DNA of 64,000 nt, taken from contig OZ024720.1 in assembly GCA_964016875.1 (NCBI GenBank), positions 39,151,106 to 39,215,105 of the forward strand, read 5' to 3'. This DNA is from Fallopia convolvulus (taxonomy: Eukaryota; Streptophyta; Magnoliopsida; Caryophyllales; Polygonaceae). The translations under genes and the position numbers were made by a program. Shown piece by piece: positions 10,680 to 20,474 of this stretch; the stretch's first letter is position 1; the number at the start of each line of letters is the position of its first letter. The notes under the pieces were generated by a model. That model did not search any database, was not told the DNA's origin, and was given only the letters and a program-made list of their open reading frames with translations.

Positions 10680-11657
10680 GATTCGGTGGCTCTGCAGCAG
10701 GTCACGATTCACCTTGCATCCTCCGGTGGGTACTACGCTGGGAGGTGGGGGATGGTTGATCAGGGGCTGACGAGCTCGGCGGTTGGAGGACTCTCCTTCC
10801 ACCCACGAGACGAACCCCTCCATCTGTACTTCCCTAGGGGCCTGTCTCGCCCGCTCGTACAATGAGGGTGGGTCATAGGATCTCTCCTCCGAGCAGTCAT
10901 CGTTCATGGATTGAAGTTGCCGCAGAAGTGCTTCGTCTTCATGACACCAGAAGTGTGTCATCGGCGGCATGGGCCCTTCGGTTTCGGGCGCTCGCGAAGG
11001 TGAGACTATCTCCATTCTCGAGACCTGACTTGTGGATGGCATAGCTCTCGGGACTTGAATCATGGTCGGCATAGGAGCTGGGGGGAACGTACTCCATCCT
11101 GGGACTTGCTGGGGGGGGGGGGGGGGGTTCCGGGTCGATCACCACCCCATCCTCGTCTTCTTCTTTCGACTCTTCGTTCATGGCATCCCATTCGGCCTGG
11201 GTTTGCCATAATTGCTCGAGCTCTTCGTCGTCTACTTCATCTTCTTCCCCGTGCTCAAAGTCGAGCTCGGATACAATCCCTTCTGGTTGGTACTCGTGAA
11301 CCAACTCCTCATTCTCCTCGTCAGAGTAATCCTCGGGCTCATAACCCGATGCCATCTCTTCATCCTCCGAGGGATAGTCCTCGGGCTCGTACACCGGGGA
11401 TGGGGGCTATTCGGCCGGTGCGGGGTCGTCCTCTGGTAGCTCGATGGGGAGATTGGGGTCCTCCTCGGGATCTTCTTCGGACTCCTCCCACGGTTCCCCG
11501 ACTTGATCAATTTCCATGTCGACCCCAGGTTGACCTTTTTCGTGCTCATGGACGTGGTCGTGCTCAACATCATAGTGGGCAAAATATGGGTTCGGAGCTT
11601 GCATCCCAAAGCGGGATCCGTTGGCGTGGTTTCCAGGGTGGTTGCTTCTCGGGCTAG
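10668..11657 (-). pseudogene. Acidic first ORF of element T, frameshifted at poly-G
   Basis: The minus strand starts at 11657 with an ATG (MASPRSNHPG) and encodes a very acidic, proline-rich protein with two related PEDY(P/S)(S/D)E units and runs of Glu and Asp. A stop at about 11407 (UAG, possibly a former Gln) breaks it, and it continues in frame 11394-10939. At the polyproline stretch encoded by the poly-C/poly-G run (plus 11111-11128) the coding frame seems to shift to the one used by 11072-10668, which reads sensibly on (HEDEALLRQLQSMND). The last codons run into element B. No domain is recognised. It may be an Ogre/Tat-type extra ORF upstream of gag, but this is a guess. Confidence 0.5.
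11110..11128. repeat. Homopolymer G run
   Basis: About 17-18 consecutive G on the plus strand inside the proline-rich part of the ORF. Such a run is prone to length change both in replication and in sequencing, and it coincides with a frame change. Confidence 0.85.
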
Positions 11658-12084
11658 CCATGGTGTGTCTGAGGAAGGTAAAGAAAGGGAAAAAGGCGTT
11701 AATATAGAACCTCCTTAGTTTATATAAGATGAAGACATAGTGAAGGAAGTCAAGACCTTGAAAATTTACTAAAACATAGTTTTCTTTTATACTTTTCATT
11801 TTCTTGGCCCTATTAACGATTTTAAGATTTTTCTTTTGAACACATAATTTAAGTGTTGGGACTACTAACAAGTTTCTAGTATGAAGGTGCGAGTTTTTAG
11901 TTGTAAGTTTCTAAAGAAGTGTTTAAATTCTCCATAAATCGGAATGTTCATACGTCTTAAGTTTTCGAAGGGTAGAAAGGGAATTTTATAAAAAAATGTT
12001 AGTTCTAGAACTAAGTACTTGTTATCTAAGGTTTTTAATATGTTCTAGGGGCTTTTAACTAAGAAATTTGAAATTGGAAAGTTA

Positions 12085-12265
12085 CTATCCAGAGTCACAT
12101 ATTTCCGGAGGGGCACTCCGGTCACATATTTTCGGAGTCACATATTTCCGGAGGGGCACTCCGGTCGAAAACCCGGAGTTCGCAAATTTCCGGAGGCGCA
12201 CTCCGGTGGGCCGCGATCGCGGTACTGTGGTCGCGGACGCGATACGCTGTTCCGCGGCCGCGGTT
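12085..12265 (-). repeat. Leader repeats of element T
   Basis: Three imperfect copies of a unit with TCACATATTTCCGGAG and GGGGCACTCCGG lie at about 12096-12200, each able to fold on the CCGGAG/CTCCGG arms. They are followed by GC-rich words (GCGATCGCGG, CCGCGGCCGCGG) to about 12265. They lie between PBS and ORF, a usual place for tandem leader repeats. Confidence 0.6.
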
Positions 12266-12353
12266 CGTCCGCTAAGGCGTCGTGATTGCCCTAGGCTTCG
12301 AAAATTCGATTCTTTTTCTTCTAGGAACGATTACTCATGGATTTAATCCTCGT

Positions 12354-12370
12354 TCCCACAGACGGCGCCA
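12354..12370 (-). other. Primer binding site, element T
   Basis: The minus strand reads TGGCGCCGTCTGTGGGA two bases after the LTR end (CCAACA). The TGGCGCC start fits the 3' end of plant tRNA-Asp. It fixes the LTR end and the element strand. Confidence 0.75.
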
Positions 12371-12655
12371 ATTGTTGGTGTACAAAATCTCGCCTTCAAT
12401 TCGTCTTTAATACACCAATTAAGAACTCCTCCTTTTCCGCTCCGTCTTCAATCTCTTGACTTAGAAACCTGCAAAACAATGGACACAGGGAGCGGGGACC
12501 CCCTAATCCACCTCCGATGCCTAAGTCAGAAGAGCAGTTGTCGTTTGAGCGTTGAGGTACAACAAGAGAGCGGTGAAACCCTAAACAGTCGAGCTAAGCG
12601 AATATTAGCCTGCCTAGGATTTCTGAATATGCTGATATGCACATGTGTCTCTCCC

Positions 12656-12675
12656 TACACGCCCTAGGGCGTGTA
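12656..12675. promoter_or_regulatory. 20-bp perfect palindrome beside the TATA box
   Basis: TACACGCCCTAGGGCGTGTA is a perfect palindrome that directly abuts the minus-strand TATA box of the element T LTR, around the expected start site. It could be a dimer binding site or form a hairpin at the start of the transcript. Confidence 0.6.
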
Positions 12676-14366
12676 TTTATAATGGAAGAGGGAGAGAAGG
12701 GGGGCCGAAAATTATATCTATCAGGCCGAAAATCTTATCCTCCTAGGGCTGGCCAACTGCCTTAAAGCCCAAGTAAGGAATATTCCACCCTTTCTCCAAC
12801 TTTAATTCTATCTTTAATAAAAGATAGAATCTTCCATTAAGTTGCATAACCGCCATATAATTTTATATGGAAAATAACGAAAATAACTGCGCAGTAATTT
12901 TAATAAAAAACCTTTATAGCGAAAATAACTATGGTAATTATGTTTGTTTTACCCGCTCACAATTATTATAATATTTTAGGTTATAAAATAATATCTTTCC
13001 CATATCTTAATTATTTCTTTTCAAGCAAGCAAACCTTATAACTATATAATGTCACAATTTCATTATAAGATTATACTCCTCATATCTAACTTAGAACTTG
13101 GGCCATAAACTAATTCTCTACACTTAAGGTTTATATTATGCTATTATTTTTCCTTAAATGAGGACTTTAGTTACATGACTATTATGAACATTATTCCTTT
13201 ATAAACCAATATTTAATATTTAATTATAGTCCATGACTATCACTTTTTGTACCAATATTTTTATGAGATTTCTCTACAATTTATTCAAGAGCATGATTAT
13301 AATATTTCAAAAGTATTTTATCATCACTACTATATATTATAACTAAACCATATAATAGCATAGATCACCTTATAGTCATATTTATCATATTATGATAAAA
13401 GTTTATATTTTGTAGTAATCTTATTTCTTTCACAAAGATGACAATTCTAATATTAACAACTATCCTTATAGGCTATATTTATTTTTATAAAAAGCCCTTT
13501 AATATTATGTAGAGAGTATGCTTTTAATAAATACAATAAAAGTTTAATATTTTTGCTAAGGTTATTTTATAAACATGATATGATTTAAATAATCTAATGG
13601 AATTATATTTACTATGGTAACTAAAATTCTTTTCCAAATTGATTTATCCCTTTTATACAACTAACAAGATTTACCAAATAAATCTAATGGATTTAATCTA
13701 ACTTATTTAAAATACTTATCTGAAATACTTAATTAAATCAATTTAATAAAAGTAGGGGTTTAAGAGTTATACTGAGGTTCTGTAATTACAGAATGCAGGA
13801 GGAGAAGGCAGGAGAGGGAACCGGCGGGCAGGGCGGCGCGGCTAGGGGCTCTGGCGAGGGCTTCGGCGGCACCGGCGGATCTCGGCGGCGGGGCTGGTGG
13901 TCCGGCTGAGCAGGGGCGGTCCGACGGGGCCCCAAGGGGAAGAAAAGGAAATATGGTGGTGTTTTAATGGTGGAATAAAGCTTTGATTGTGGCTGATTTT
14001 TGAACACAAGAGAGAGAAATTGCTATGGGAGCAGAAGATTAATGAATGTGTGAGTGAATTTGTGAATGAGAGGCCTTTTTTATAGGCAAAGTTGAAGGGC
14101 TTGGCAATCCATGCCAAGGGTAGATGACCAATGGAGGGAGGGAGGATGCTCCTTGATTGGCCATGGGTGTGCTTTCTTGAAGGTGATGGAAGAGTGATGC
14201 AACAATGGTGGTCAAGCAAGCCAAAGGAGGTGGGAGAAGCATGAAATGGCCAATTTCTCCATCACGTCACTTCCATCAGACTATTGTCTGATGTTCAATT
14301 TTGGGGAAGAAGGGATTAATTGATATAAAATAAAATGGTTGGGTTGAATGAGTAAGAAAGTTCACT

Positions 14367-14441
14367 TGGTCTAGCGGAATGGAGAGGGGGCGTGTGGCTT
14401 GAGTTTGCAAGAGGTCTCGGGTTCAAGTCCCGGCTCTTGCA
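14367..14441 (+). repeat. tRNA-related (SINE-like) sequence in the LTR
   Basis: A Pol III A box, TGGTCTAGCGG (14367-14377), and B box, GGTTCAAGTCC (14420-14430), both match consensus, with a TTTTT run at 14445. The T arm TCGGG/CCCGG folds. GCAAGAG (14407-14413) pairs with CTCTTGC (14434-14440), but this arm flanks the T arm instead of closing the whole cloverleaf, so it is not a normal tRNA gene. Probably a SINE or tRNA-derived piece inside the U3, opposite to LTR transcription. Confidence 0.6.
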
Positions 14442-14743
14442 CTCTTTTTACAAGACTTGTAATTAGATTTTAAGCCCTTAATGTAATTTATTTTATTTAA
14501 GAGAATTCGATCTCTATAAGGCGTTATTTTTATTTAATGCCCTTTTTATTTATCCATGAACCTTATACTATTTTGTTGGGTTTTTATTTAATTTTATTTA
14601 CTTGATAATCTCTTCTAAAAGAGAAAGTAAAGGTTATTATGATATATGAAAAATTCTCTTTTTATTTAGAGAAAAATAATTTACTATAATATAATTTTAT
14701 ATTATATGCGGTTTGAAAACCTTGGAATATCGCGGATATTACA

Positions 14744-15292
14744 AAATGGTCTCTCTTTAGTTAGATGGGACCGGAGCTTCATTAGCAAAGAGTGAACACT
14801 TGACTACAAAACACTCACCATTAGTCTCGGTAGCAACTTATAACTCCACCACCTCTCCATCAACTTCTTGTGGCTCTTAAATCTCGGCCTCCTCGTCCGA
14901 CTCATACTCACCAATGGTGTTGAGTGGGACTTGGCGCTTGGAAGGGCAATCCCTAGCCATATGGCCACGCCCAAGGCATTTGAAGCACTTGATCTCACTC
15001 GAGCGTTGCTCTCCTTCTCGCCTTCCTCCTTGTGCAGTCCGAGATGGCTCACGCCGTGTGGGCATGGTACCGACATCTTGCTTGTTCTCCGGACGCTGGT
15101 AGAAGAGCTCCCACCTAAAGCATTCCACGGTTTAGTGGTAGATGGATAACTCTTCCGTTGAGGCAAGTTTTGATAGATGTGATTGGTGTAGTGCAAAACC
15201 TCCTCAATAGTAGTGCCCCTAACAAAGTGTTGCGTACCTACAATAGCCTTAAGGTCAACATTTAAACCATTAATGAATTTAGAAATGACATA
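14744..15292 (-). pseudogene. gag: Element G gag C-terminal half with zinc knuckle
   Basis: The minus strand continues a Ty3/gypsy gag: FINGLN(V/A)DLKAIVGTQHF at the right end, then a basic linker and one perfect CX2CX4HX4C zinc knuckle, CFKCLGRGHMARDC, which binds RNA during packaging. It is followed by GEYESDEEAEI and the start of the protease region (GECFVVK...RETI), which is cut at 14743/14744 by element T. The style is Reina/CRM. One frame change lies in the knuckle region. Its N-terminal half lies at 20475-21520. Confidence 0.82.
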
Positions 15293-16534
15293 TGATACGC
15301 TGATTTTAGTACAACACAATTATGTATTTTTATTAGGATTTTTGAGTGTTTTAGGCTAGATTAGGGTTTTTATTTGTAATATCAGAAAAGCCTACAAATG
15401 AAGCTTTTGAAGACAGAGATCCTAAGTTTGAGCTGAAGACCCGCTTTACGGCAGTTGCAAGGATTACGAGACTACATATTTTACGGAGTTCAAGACCCGC
15501 GCCCTCGGGCATGGACCAGAAACCGCGGTGAAGAGAAGATTCGAGAGTTCAAGAAAGAAGGAGCCGCTCTTACGGGTCGGGACCGCGCTCGCGGTTTGGC
15601 GAGGATCCGTGGCCGAGGGAAGATGACTGGACTCGCGCTTGCGGGTTGGGACCCGCGCTCGCGGGTGGCGGTTATTCCAGCGCCGACTCGGTTTTGTTTT
15701 ATCTTTTATTTATATTTATATCTTTTGGCTTTTTGATATTGTTTTTCTACTATTTAAGCCTAGTTTCGTTTTCAGTTTAGGTGTTCTACAATCTAGCATA
15801 CTTTTGGAGACTTTTACTTTTATTTCAGTTTTTATTTCTATTATGGAGAACTAATTTTTTTTGGAGTTTGTTTGATCAAGGAAGCTTTTTTATGTAATTC
15901 GTGAGATTCTAGTAACTTTTCTATCCCTTGGTTAATATCAAAACTCTTGTTTTTATTTATATGATCTATGTTTGATTTTATAAGCCTGATCAACTTGTTT
16001 GATTGACTTAGATCTACTGTTTGGATTAGGTTTGATTGTTGTATGTGCAATCTTATTTATACTTGAAACAACTCTTTTCCAAGACCGTGGACTGGAATTG
16101 AGAAGAGTGTCTGATGATTATTTTATGCATGAGACTCGTTGTTTGATTGCATGAATTGATTTCCTATTATCCTTAATATCTTGCATGATTTGAATTAAGC
16201 GTTCTTGTTCATATCATCCTTTCGCTTGGACCGTGGACAAGCAAAAATCTTTTATAAGGATTGGAATTAACCTAGGAATTAATAGAAAAGTGGATGTATT
16301 GATGATCGAATGGTTAAAAAGGTGGAATTAATTGAATGAACTCTGCTTTCTTTCAATTGATTTAAACCCTAATATTGTTTGCTTGCTTAAACTCTCAAAC
16401 CCCTGTTTTGTTCTTTGCTGATTGTTCAGAATACTGATTCTCTTGGGTTCGATCCCTTACTTGCATGCTATACATAGTTTGTAGTTTAGGGAAATTTATT
16501 TTTGATCTTGGCAACAACGACTTTAGCCGAGTCA
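15293..16534 (+). repeat. 5' LTR of element C
   Basis: Starts TGATACGCTGATTTTAGT and ends TTTAGCCGAGTCA, 1242 bp, directly before the PBS. It carries ACCCGCGCTCGCGGGT (15651-15666), a variant 20 bases upstream at 15631 and another at 15583. Confidence 0.7.
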
Positions 16535-16539
16535 AATTT

Positions 16540-16558
16540 TGGCGTCGTTGACGGGAAA
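16540..16558 (+). other. Primer binding site, element C
   Basis: TGGCGTCGTTGACGGGAAA, a diverged form of the TGGCGCCGTTGCCGGGGA site of elements 1 and 2 (tRNA-Asp type). It sits five bases after the LTR end. Confidence 0.65.
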
Positions 16559-16710
16559 TCGGTTTTTAATTTTTTGATAAATCAACGTTTCTAACGAGCC
16601 ACGCTTGCGGCTCGAAGCCCACGCCCGCGGCCTGACCCGCGCCCTCGGTTTAAAATCGCGCTCGCGGTTCGGTTCGTCCAGAACCCTTGAATCTGGTAAG
16701 AACCTATCTT

Positions 16711-18560
16711 ATGGTTCTTACCCATTCTACTGATAATTCGCCTATTGTTCCGTTTGATCCAGAAATTAACAGGACTCTGAGAGAGCTAAGACGAAAAGCT
16801 CAAGCTCAAGTGCTAGGCATTCAGTTTGATCCAGTTTCATCTTCTTCTTCCTCATCTGATTCAGAGGTTGAAGAACAGTTAGCAACCATGGCAGATCATA
16901 CTATTAGGCAACTGACTGCACCTAATCTATCTAGAGCAACAACAGCTTGGCCTTCAATTTCCCGCACTAGGGGAAGGGGTGAAGTTTGAGTTAAAATCTA
17001 GTCTTCTCCATTATTTGCCTAAGTTCCATGGACTGAGTGGGGAGGATCCGAATAAACATCTTACAGAGTTCCATTCTGTCTGTCTGGGGGCCGGCTGATG
17101 TGACTGAAGATCAACTGATGTTGAGGGCTTTTCAATTTTCTATGGTTGACGCAGCTAAGGAGTGACTTCTGTATTTAGCATCTGAGACAATTACTACTTG
17201 GGCTCAAATGAAGGGTGCTTTTCTGGAGAAATATTTCCCTACTGCCAAGCAGAAATCTATCAAAAAGCAGCTGAGCAGTTTGGAGCAAGGCAATGATGAG
17301 AATCTATATGAATATTATGAGCGTTACAAGAGGCTCGTAGCCAGCTGTCCCTATCATGGCTATTCTGATAAAGATCTGATCTGTTATATTATTGAGGGGC
17401 TATGTGATGCTGATAGGCGCTTGATGAATGCGTCCTGTGGAGGTTCTTATGAGAATCTCACCCCAAGGCAAGCGTTTGAAAAGTTGGAGACTCTATCTAA
17501 GCAATGCAGAAATCAGAGAAAGAGGTCTAACAGTAGGTCGGTTAATTTTGTGAATGATTCCCTGAATGCTGAAGTAAGGGAGTTAAAGGCTATGATGAAG
17601 CAACTGTTGGTGGCCAATGGAGCTTCAAGTTCAAGGGCTTGTGGAAACTATGGTGAAACAGTCCATCCTTCTAATGCATGCCCGATTATGCAAGAGCCAG
17701 CAGTTGATGTTAATGCTATAGGGAACTATGATTAACAAAGGCCCTAGAATGACCCATATTGGAATACATACAATCTGAGGTGGGCTAACCATCCTAACTT
17801 TAGATGGAACCAACAACCTCAACAACCTTTTCCACAACAAGGAGGTCAGCCCAATTATGTTCCCATGCCTAATTATGTGCCAAGGCCCCCAAGTTCCTCC
17901 TAAAATCCCGCTATTATTGCTCAGCTTATGAAGGAGAATCAAGAGACCAAGGTTGCAGTGAAAAGCCTTGAAAATCAATTAAGTCAAATTGCAACCATTC
18001 TTAATCGTTTAGAAGCCAAAGACTCGGGGAAACTGTCATCTCAAACTATTAACCTGAGGGAGAATGTGAGCGCAATCACGTTGAGGAGTGGGAAAGAGCT
18101 GAAGATTAAGGTCCCAGCCAGCGGAAACAAACCGAGCTCGCAGGAGGACAACCCCGATCGCGGTAAAGAAAACAAAACTAAATCTGAGCGTCAGACAAAA
18201 CCCGCGATCGCGGACCAAATCCGCGCTCGCGGCTCACCCTCGCCCGCGGGTCCCAACCTTGAGCCCGCGGGTCCCTTCTCCGACAGATTCCGATGGTTAC
18301 GTTCGGCCTTCGTTTCCTCCCAAGGCTTCGCAAAAGCCCGTTCCACCATTTCTTGAGGCACTAAAGGACACCCGGCCAGCCAATGACAAGGATGTTTTTG
18401 AAACCTTCTCCAAATGTGAGGTAAATGTTCCATTACATAAACTTGTCCAAAGTATTCCTCATTTTGCAATGTTTCTGAAAGAATTATGTACTATTAAGAG
18501 GAAAAAAATGAAAAAGGGAAGGTTCAGAAAATCAATCTTGGTGAGAATAGAGAAAATGTA
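16711..18560 (+). pseudogene. gag: gag of element C
   Basis: A gag broken by stops and frame changes. Recognisable parts: an N-terminal acidic serine-rich tract (about 16830-16880), capsid with LPKFHGLSGEDPNKHL (about 17015, another frame), FLEKYFPTAKQKSIKKQL and ENLYEYYERYKRLVASCPYHGY (17220-17360), LMNASCGGSYENLTPRQAFEKLE, a degenerate knuckle CGNYGETVHPSNACP (about 17640), a coiled-coil-like ENQETKVAVKSLENQLSQIA (about 17940) and the AITLRSGKEL linker (about 18080). Stops after 17735 and near 17900 look like former Gln codons. Positions 18120-18280 carry five GC-rich palindrome words of this family within the linker. Confidence 0.78.
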
Positions 18561-18566
18561 TCTTGC

Positions 18567-19001
18567 ATGCTTCAAAAGCAATTGCCTAAGAAGTATGGAG
18601 ATCCAGGGAGGTTTACTGTTCCCGTTACTATTGGTGAGGCAAAAATTGAGCATTCTATGCTTGATTTAGGAGCATCTATTAATGTCATGCCACTTAGCAT
18701 AGATGAGCGGTTAGGTCTAGGGCCATTACAAGATTCAAATATTACTATTGAACTGGCTGACCACTCTAATGTGCATCCGAAAGGATTTGTGGAAGATGTT
18801 TTAGTGCAGGTGAACGGTTTAATTTTCCTGACCGACTTTTATGTCTTGGAGATTGGTAAGGGAAGATACGACCCAGATTTACTGTTGGGTCGTCCATTTA
18901 TGAAGATGGCAAGCACCGTGATTGATGTTTCAAAAGGCCTATTATCTATGGCACATGAAGGGAAAAAGGTCCAATTTCAGTTAGATGATGACCCGTTCTG
19001 A
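18567..19001 (+). pseudogene. pro: Aspartic protease domain of element C
   Basis: This frame continues gag after a frame change. It has LDLGASINVMPLSI (the active-site loop, with Leu where DTG proteases have Thr, as is usual in Athila-like elements) and the second landmark LLLGRPFM. It ends with a tga at 18999-19001, 12 bases before the double hairpin. No RT follows. The domain itself is open, but the parent reading frame is broken upstream. Confidence 0.82.
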
Positions 19002-19013
19002 GCTATGAAAGAT

Positions 19014-19062
19014 GTCGGGCCAACGACGTTAAACAAAGGCGCTGCTCGGGAGGCAACCCGAG
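19014..19062 (+). other. Conserved double-hairpin block, element C
   Basis: GTCGGGCCAACGAC (19014-19027) can form a 4-bp stem with a GGCCAA loop. CTCGGGAGGCAACCCGAG (19045-19062) forms a 6-bp stem with an AGGCAA loop. TTAAACAAAGGCGCT separates them. A consensus splice donor (AG then GTAAGT) starts right at the end of the second stem. Confidence 0.75.
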
Positions 19063-20464
19063 GTAAGTTTTTCTTTTCTTTTCTTTTTATTTTTTTGTTA
19101 GTTTTAGTTTCGTTTTTGTTTTCGGGCTAACTTGTAGGTACAATTTTTCCATCTCGAAAGAAGTGCAACCCGAGACTGAATCCGAGCGCGTGGCTGGACC
19201 CGCGCTCGTGGTCCAAGACCCGCGCTCGCGGGTCGGTCCTGATGGAATTATGTTTTTGCTTTTCAAAAAAAAATATAAAAAAATAAAATAAAAGGCTTTC
19301 GGGTGAACCCTTGAAATAAAAGGTTTTCGGGTGAAACCCCTGAAATAAATGTTTTTCGGGTGAAACCCCCGAAAAAGCCCAACCCGATATTCTACCTTCT
19401 ATTTTCCATTCTTCTATCTTTTCCATCTTCTTCTTTCTCTCATCCTTTTTGGGAGATTTATGTTCACCCATGGTCATATTCAAGTATGGGGGACTCTTCA
19501 TTTTTCAAGAATCGTACTACAATAATGCTTAAGGCAAGATTCAGAGTTGTTCGTGAGTTCGTGTTCGTTGTTGATCGTGTTTTCTGTTGTCGCTTTACAC
19601 CGCGTATGCAGATTCAACCATTTTTTTCGCGATCGGAGCACCCGCGCCCGCGGCCTGGCCACCGCACCCGCGGTTTTTCCTGACGACGGATCTTTTGAAA
19701 CTTTCCGAGTTGTTCATCCATGCCTTTGAAGAGTTCTGCCCTATTTTCTTTCGTATGTGAGTCTTCTGATTTTCCTCTTCTATGCTTAATTCTTTTCTCT
19801 TTACTTCATTGAGGACAATGAAAGATTTAAGTATGGGGGAGGAAGTACTCGCTACGCATATCATAGATAGTTGCATTCCAGTTTATTTTTTCGTTATTTT
19901 TATAGGATTCTTGTTCTATGTTTTGTATAGAGAAATTTTTGAAAAAAAAGAAAAAAAATGAAAAAAGCCATAAAAAAGAAAAAAAGGCATAGAAAATCTT
20001 GGGATGAGCTGAAAACCCGAAAGGGCGGCTCAGGTAATAAGCAGGTAACCCGGACTAGCATTAGGCTGGGGTAATAAGAGGTTTATGAGAGATGTGAGTA
20101 TTTGTGAGCACACCTAAAGAAAAATGAAATGAGTGATTATGTGAAAACCCGAAAGGGCGCCTAAGTAGAATGAGTGGAAAAATCAGAGTGTTTAGGATCA
20201 TATTGTACTTTGGGGTCTGGGGATTACACTTTAGATGTTGGGTAGATCCTAGGTTGCTCTACAATTTTTGGAGCTTGAGAGTTTATATGTATTTTAGTGA
20301 GGTGTGTGTTTGAGCTTTCATGTCTTTGCTCATTATTTTCTCTACTTGGGTTCTGGTTGTGAGTTGAGAGTATTTATTTATCAAATTTCCCTTTACTTCC
20401 TGTGGATCTTTGATAGGATTTATTGTTAGATTTATTTTGAGCTTACTCGAGGACGAGCAAGTCT
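19063..20464 (+). other. 3' non-coding region, element C
   Basis: No gene is supported. It has three palindrome-family words about 20 bases apart (19179, 19198, 19218), a direct repeat of GGTTTTCGGGTGAAACCC type around 19290-19370, internal PPT-like tracts at 19482 and 19829, and A-rich DNA at 19940-19990. AACCCGAAAGGGCG occurs twice (near 20010 and 20140). Confidence 0.6.
19482..19838 (+). other. Two internal polypurine-tract copies, element C
   Basis: AAGTATGGGG at 19482-19491 and at 19829-19838, the latter after GAGGACAATGAAAGATTT, echo the terminal tract at 20465-20474. Confidence 0.55.
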
Positions 20465-20474
20465 AAGTATGGGG
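20465..20474 (+). other. Terminal polypurine tract, element C
   Basis: AAGTATGGGG after GAGGACGAGCAAGTCT. In intact relatives the LTR starts about six bases later; here unrelated sequence follows. Confidence 0.65.

Larger units (their letters stand above)
10680..14743 (-). mobile_element. Element T: 5' half of a Tat/Retand-like LTR element
   Basis: Minus-strand element with a large 5' LTR (12373-14743), a PBS of the TGGCGCCGTCTGTGGGA type, a 700-bp leader and an acidic first ORF. Everything downstream of the ORF is missing, the break at 10679/10680 joining it to element B. It lies exactly against the protease of element G (14744), so it probably inserted there. Assignment to Tat/Retand rests on the PBS phrase and layout only. 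Confidence 0.55.
12373..14743 (-). repeat. 5' LTR of element T
   Basis: About 2.37 kb. The minus strand begins TGTAATATCCGCGATATT and ends TTTTGTACACCAACA next to the PBS. A TATA box (minus TATAAATA, about 12674-12681) with a 20-bp palindrome just downstream marks the likely transcription start. A second minus TATA-like site lies near 14076-14087. The interior is AT-rich (12700-13780) with a GC-rich patch at 13800-13935. No second LTR exists for comparison, so the upstream end rests on TG...CA and on the break in gag G. Confidence 0.55.
15293..20474 (+). mobile_element. Element C: Athila-like gag-protease element, 3' LTR lost
   Basis: Plus-strand element inserted in gag G. It has a 5' LTR, PBS, degenerate gag and protease, the double hairpin, and a 3' region with three AAGTATGGGG tracts. 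No RT, integrase or second ORF. Sequence stops at the PPT and gag G resumes at about 20490 with roughly ten codons missing, so a deletion removed the 3' LTR and part of the target. Confidence 0.8.

Noticed and set aside
11055..11657. 200-residue plus-strand frame rich in Arg and Pro
   Set aside because: It is the antisense shadow of the acidic ORF; open only because of that ORF's codon composition.
14361..14445. A functional tRNA gene
   Set aside because: A and B boxes are good, but the 3' acceptor-like strand pairs next to the T arm and no complete cloverleaf closes. Called tRNA-related only.
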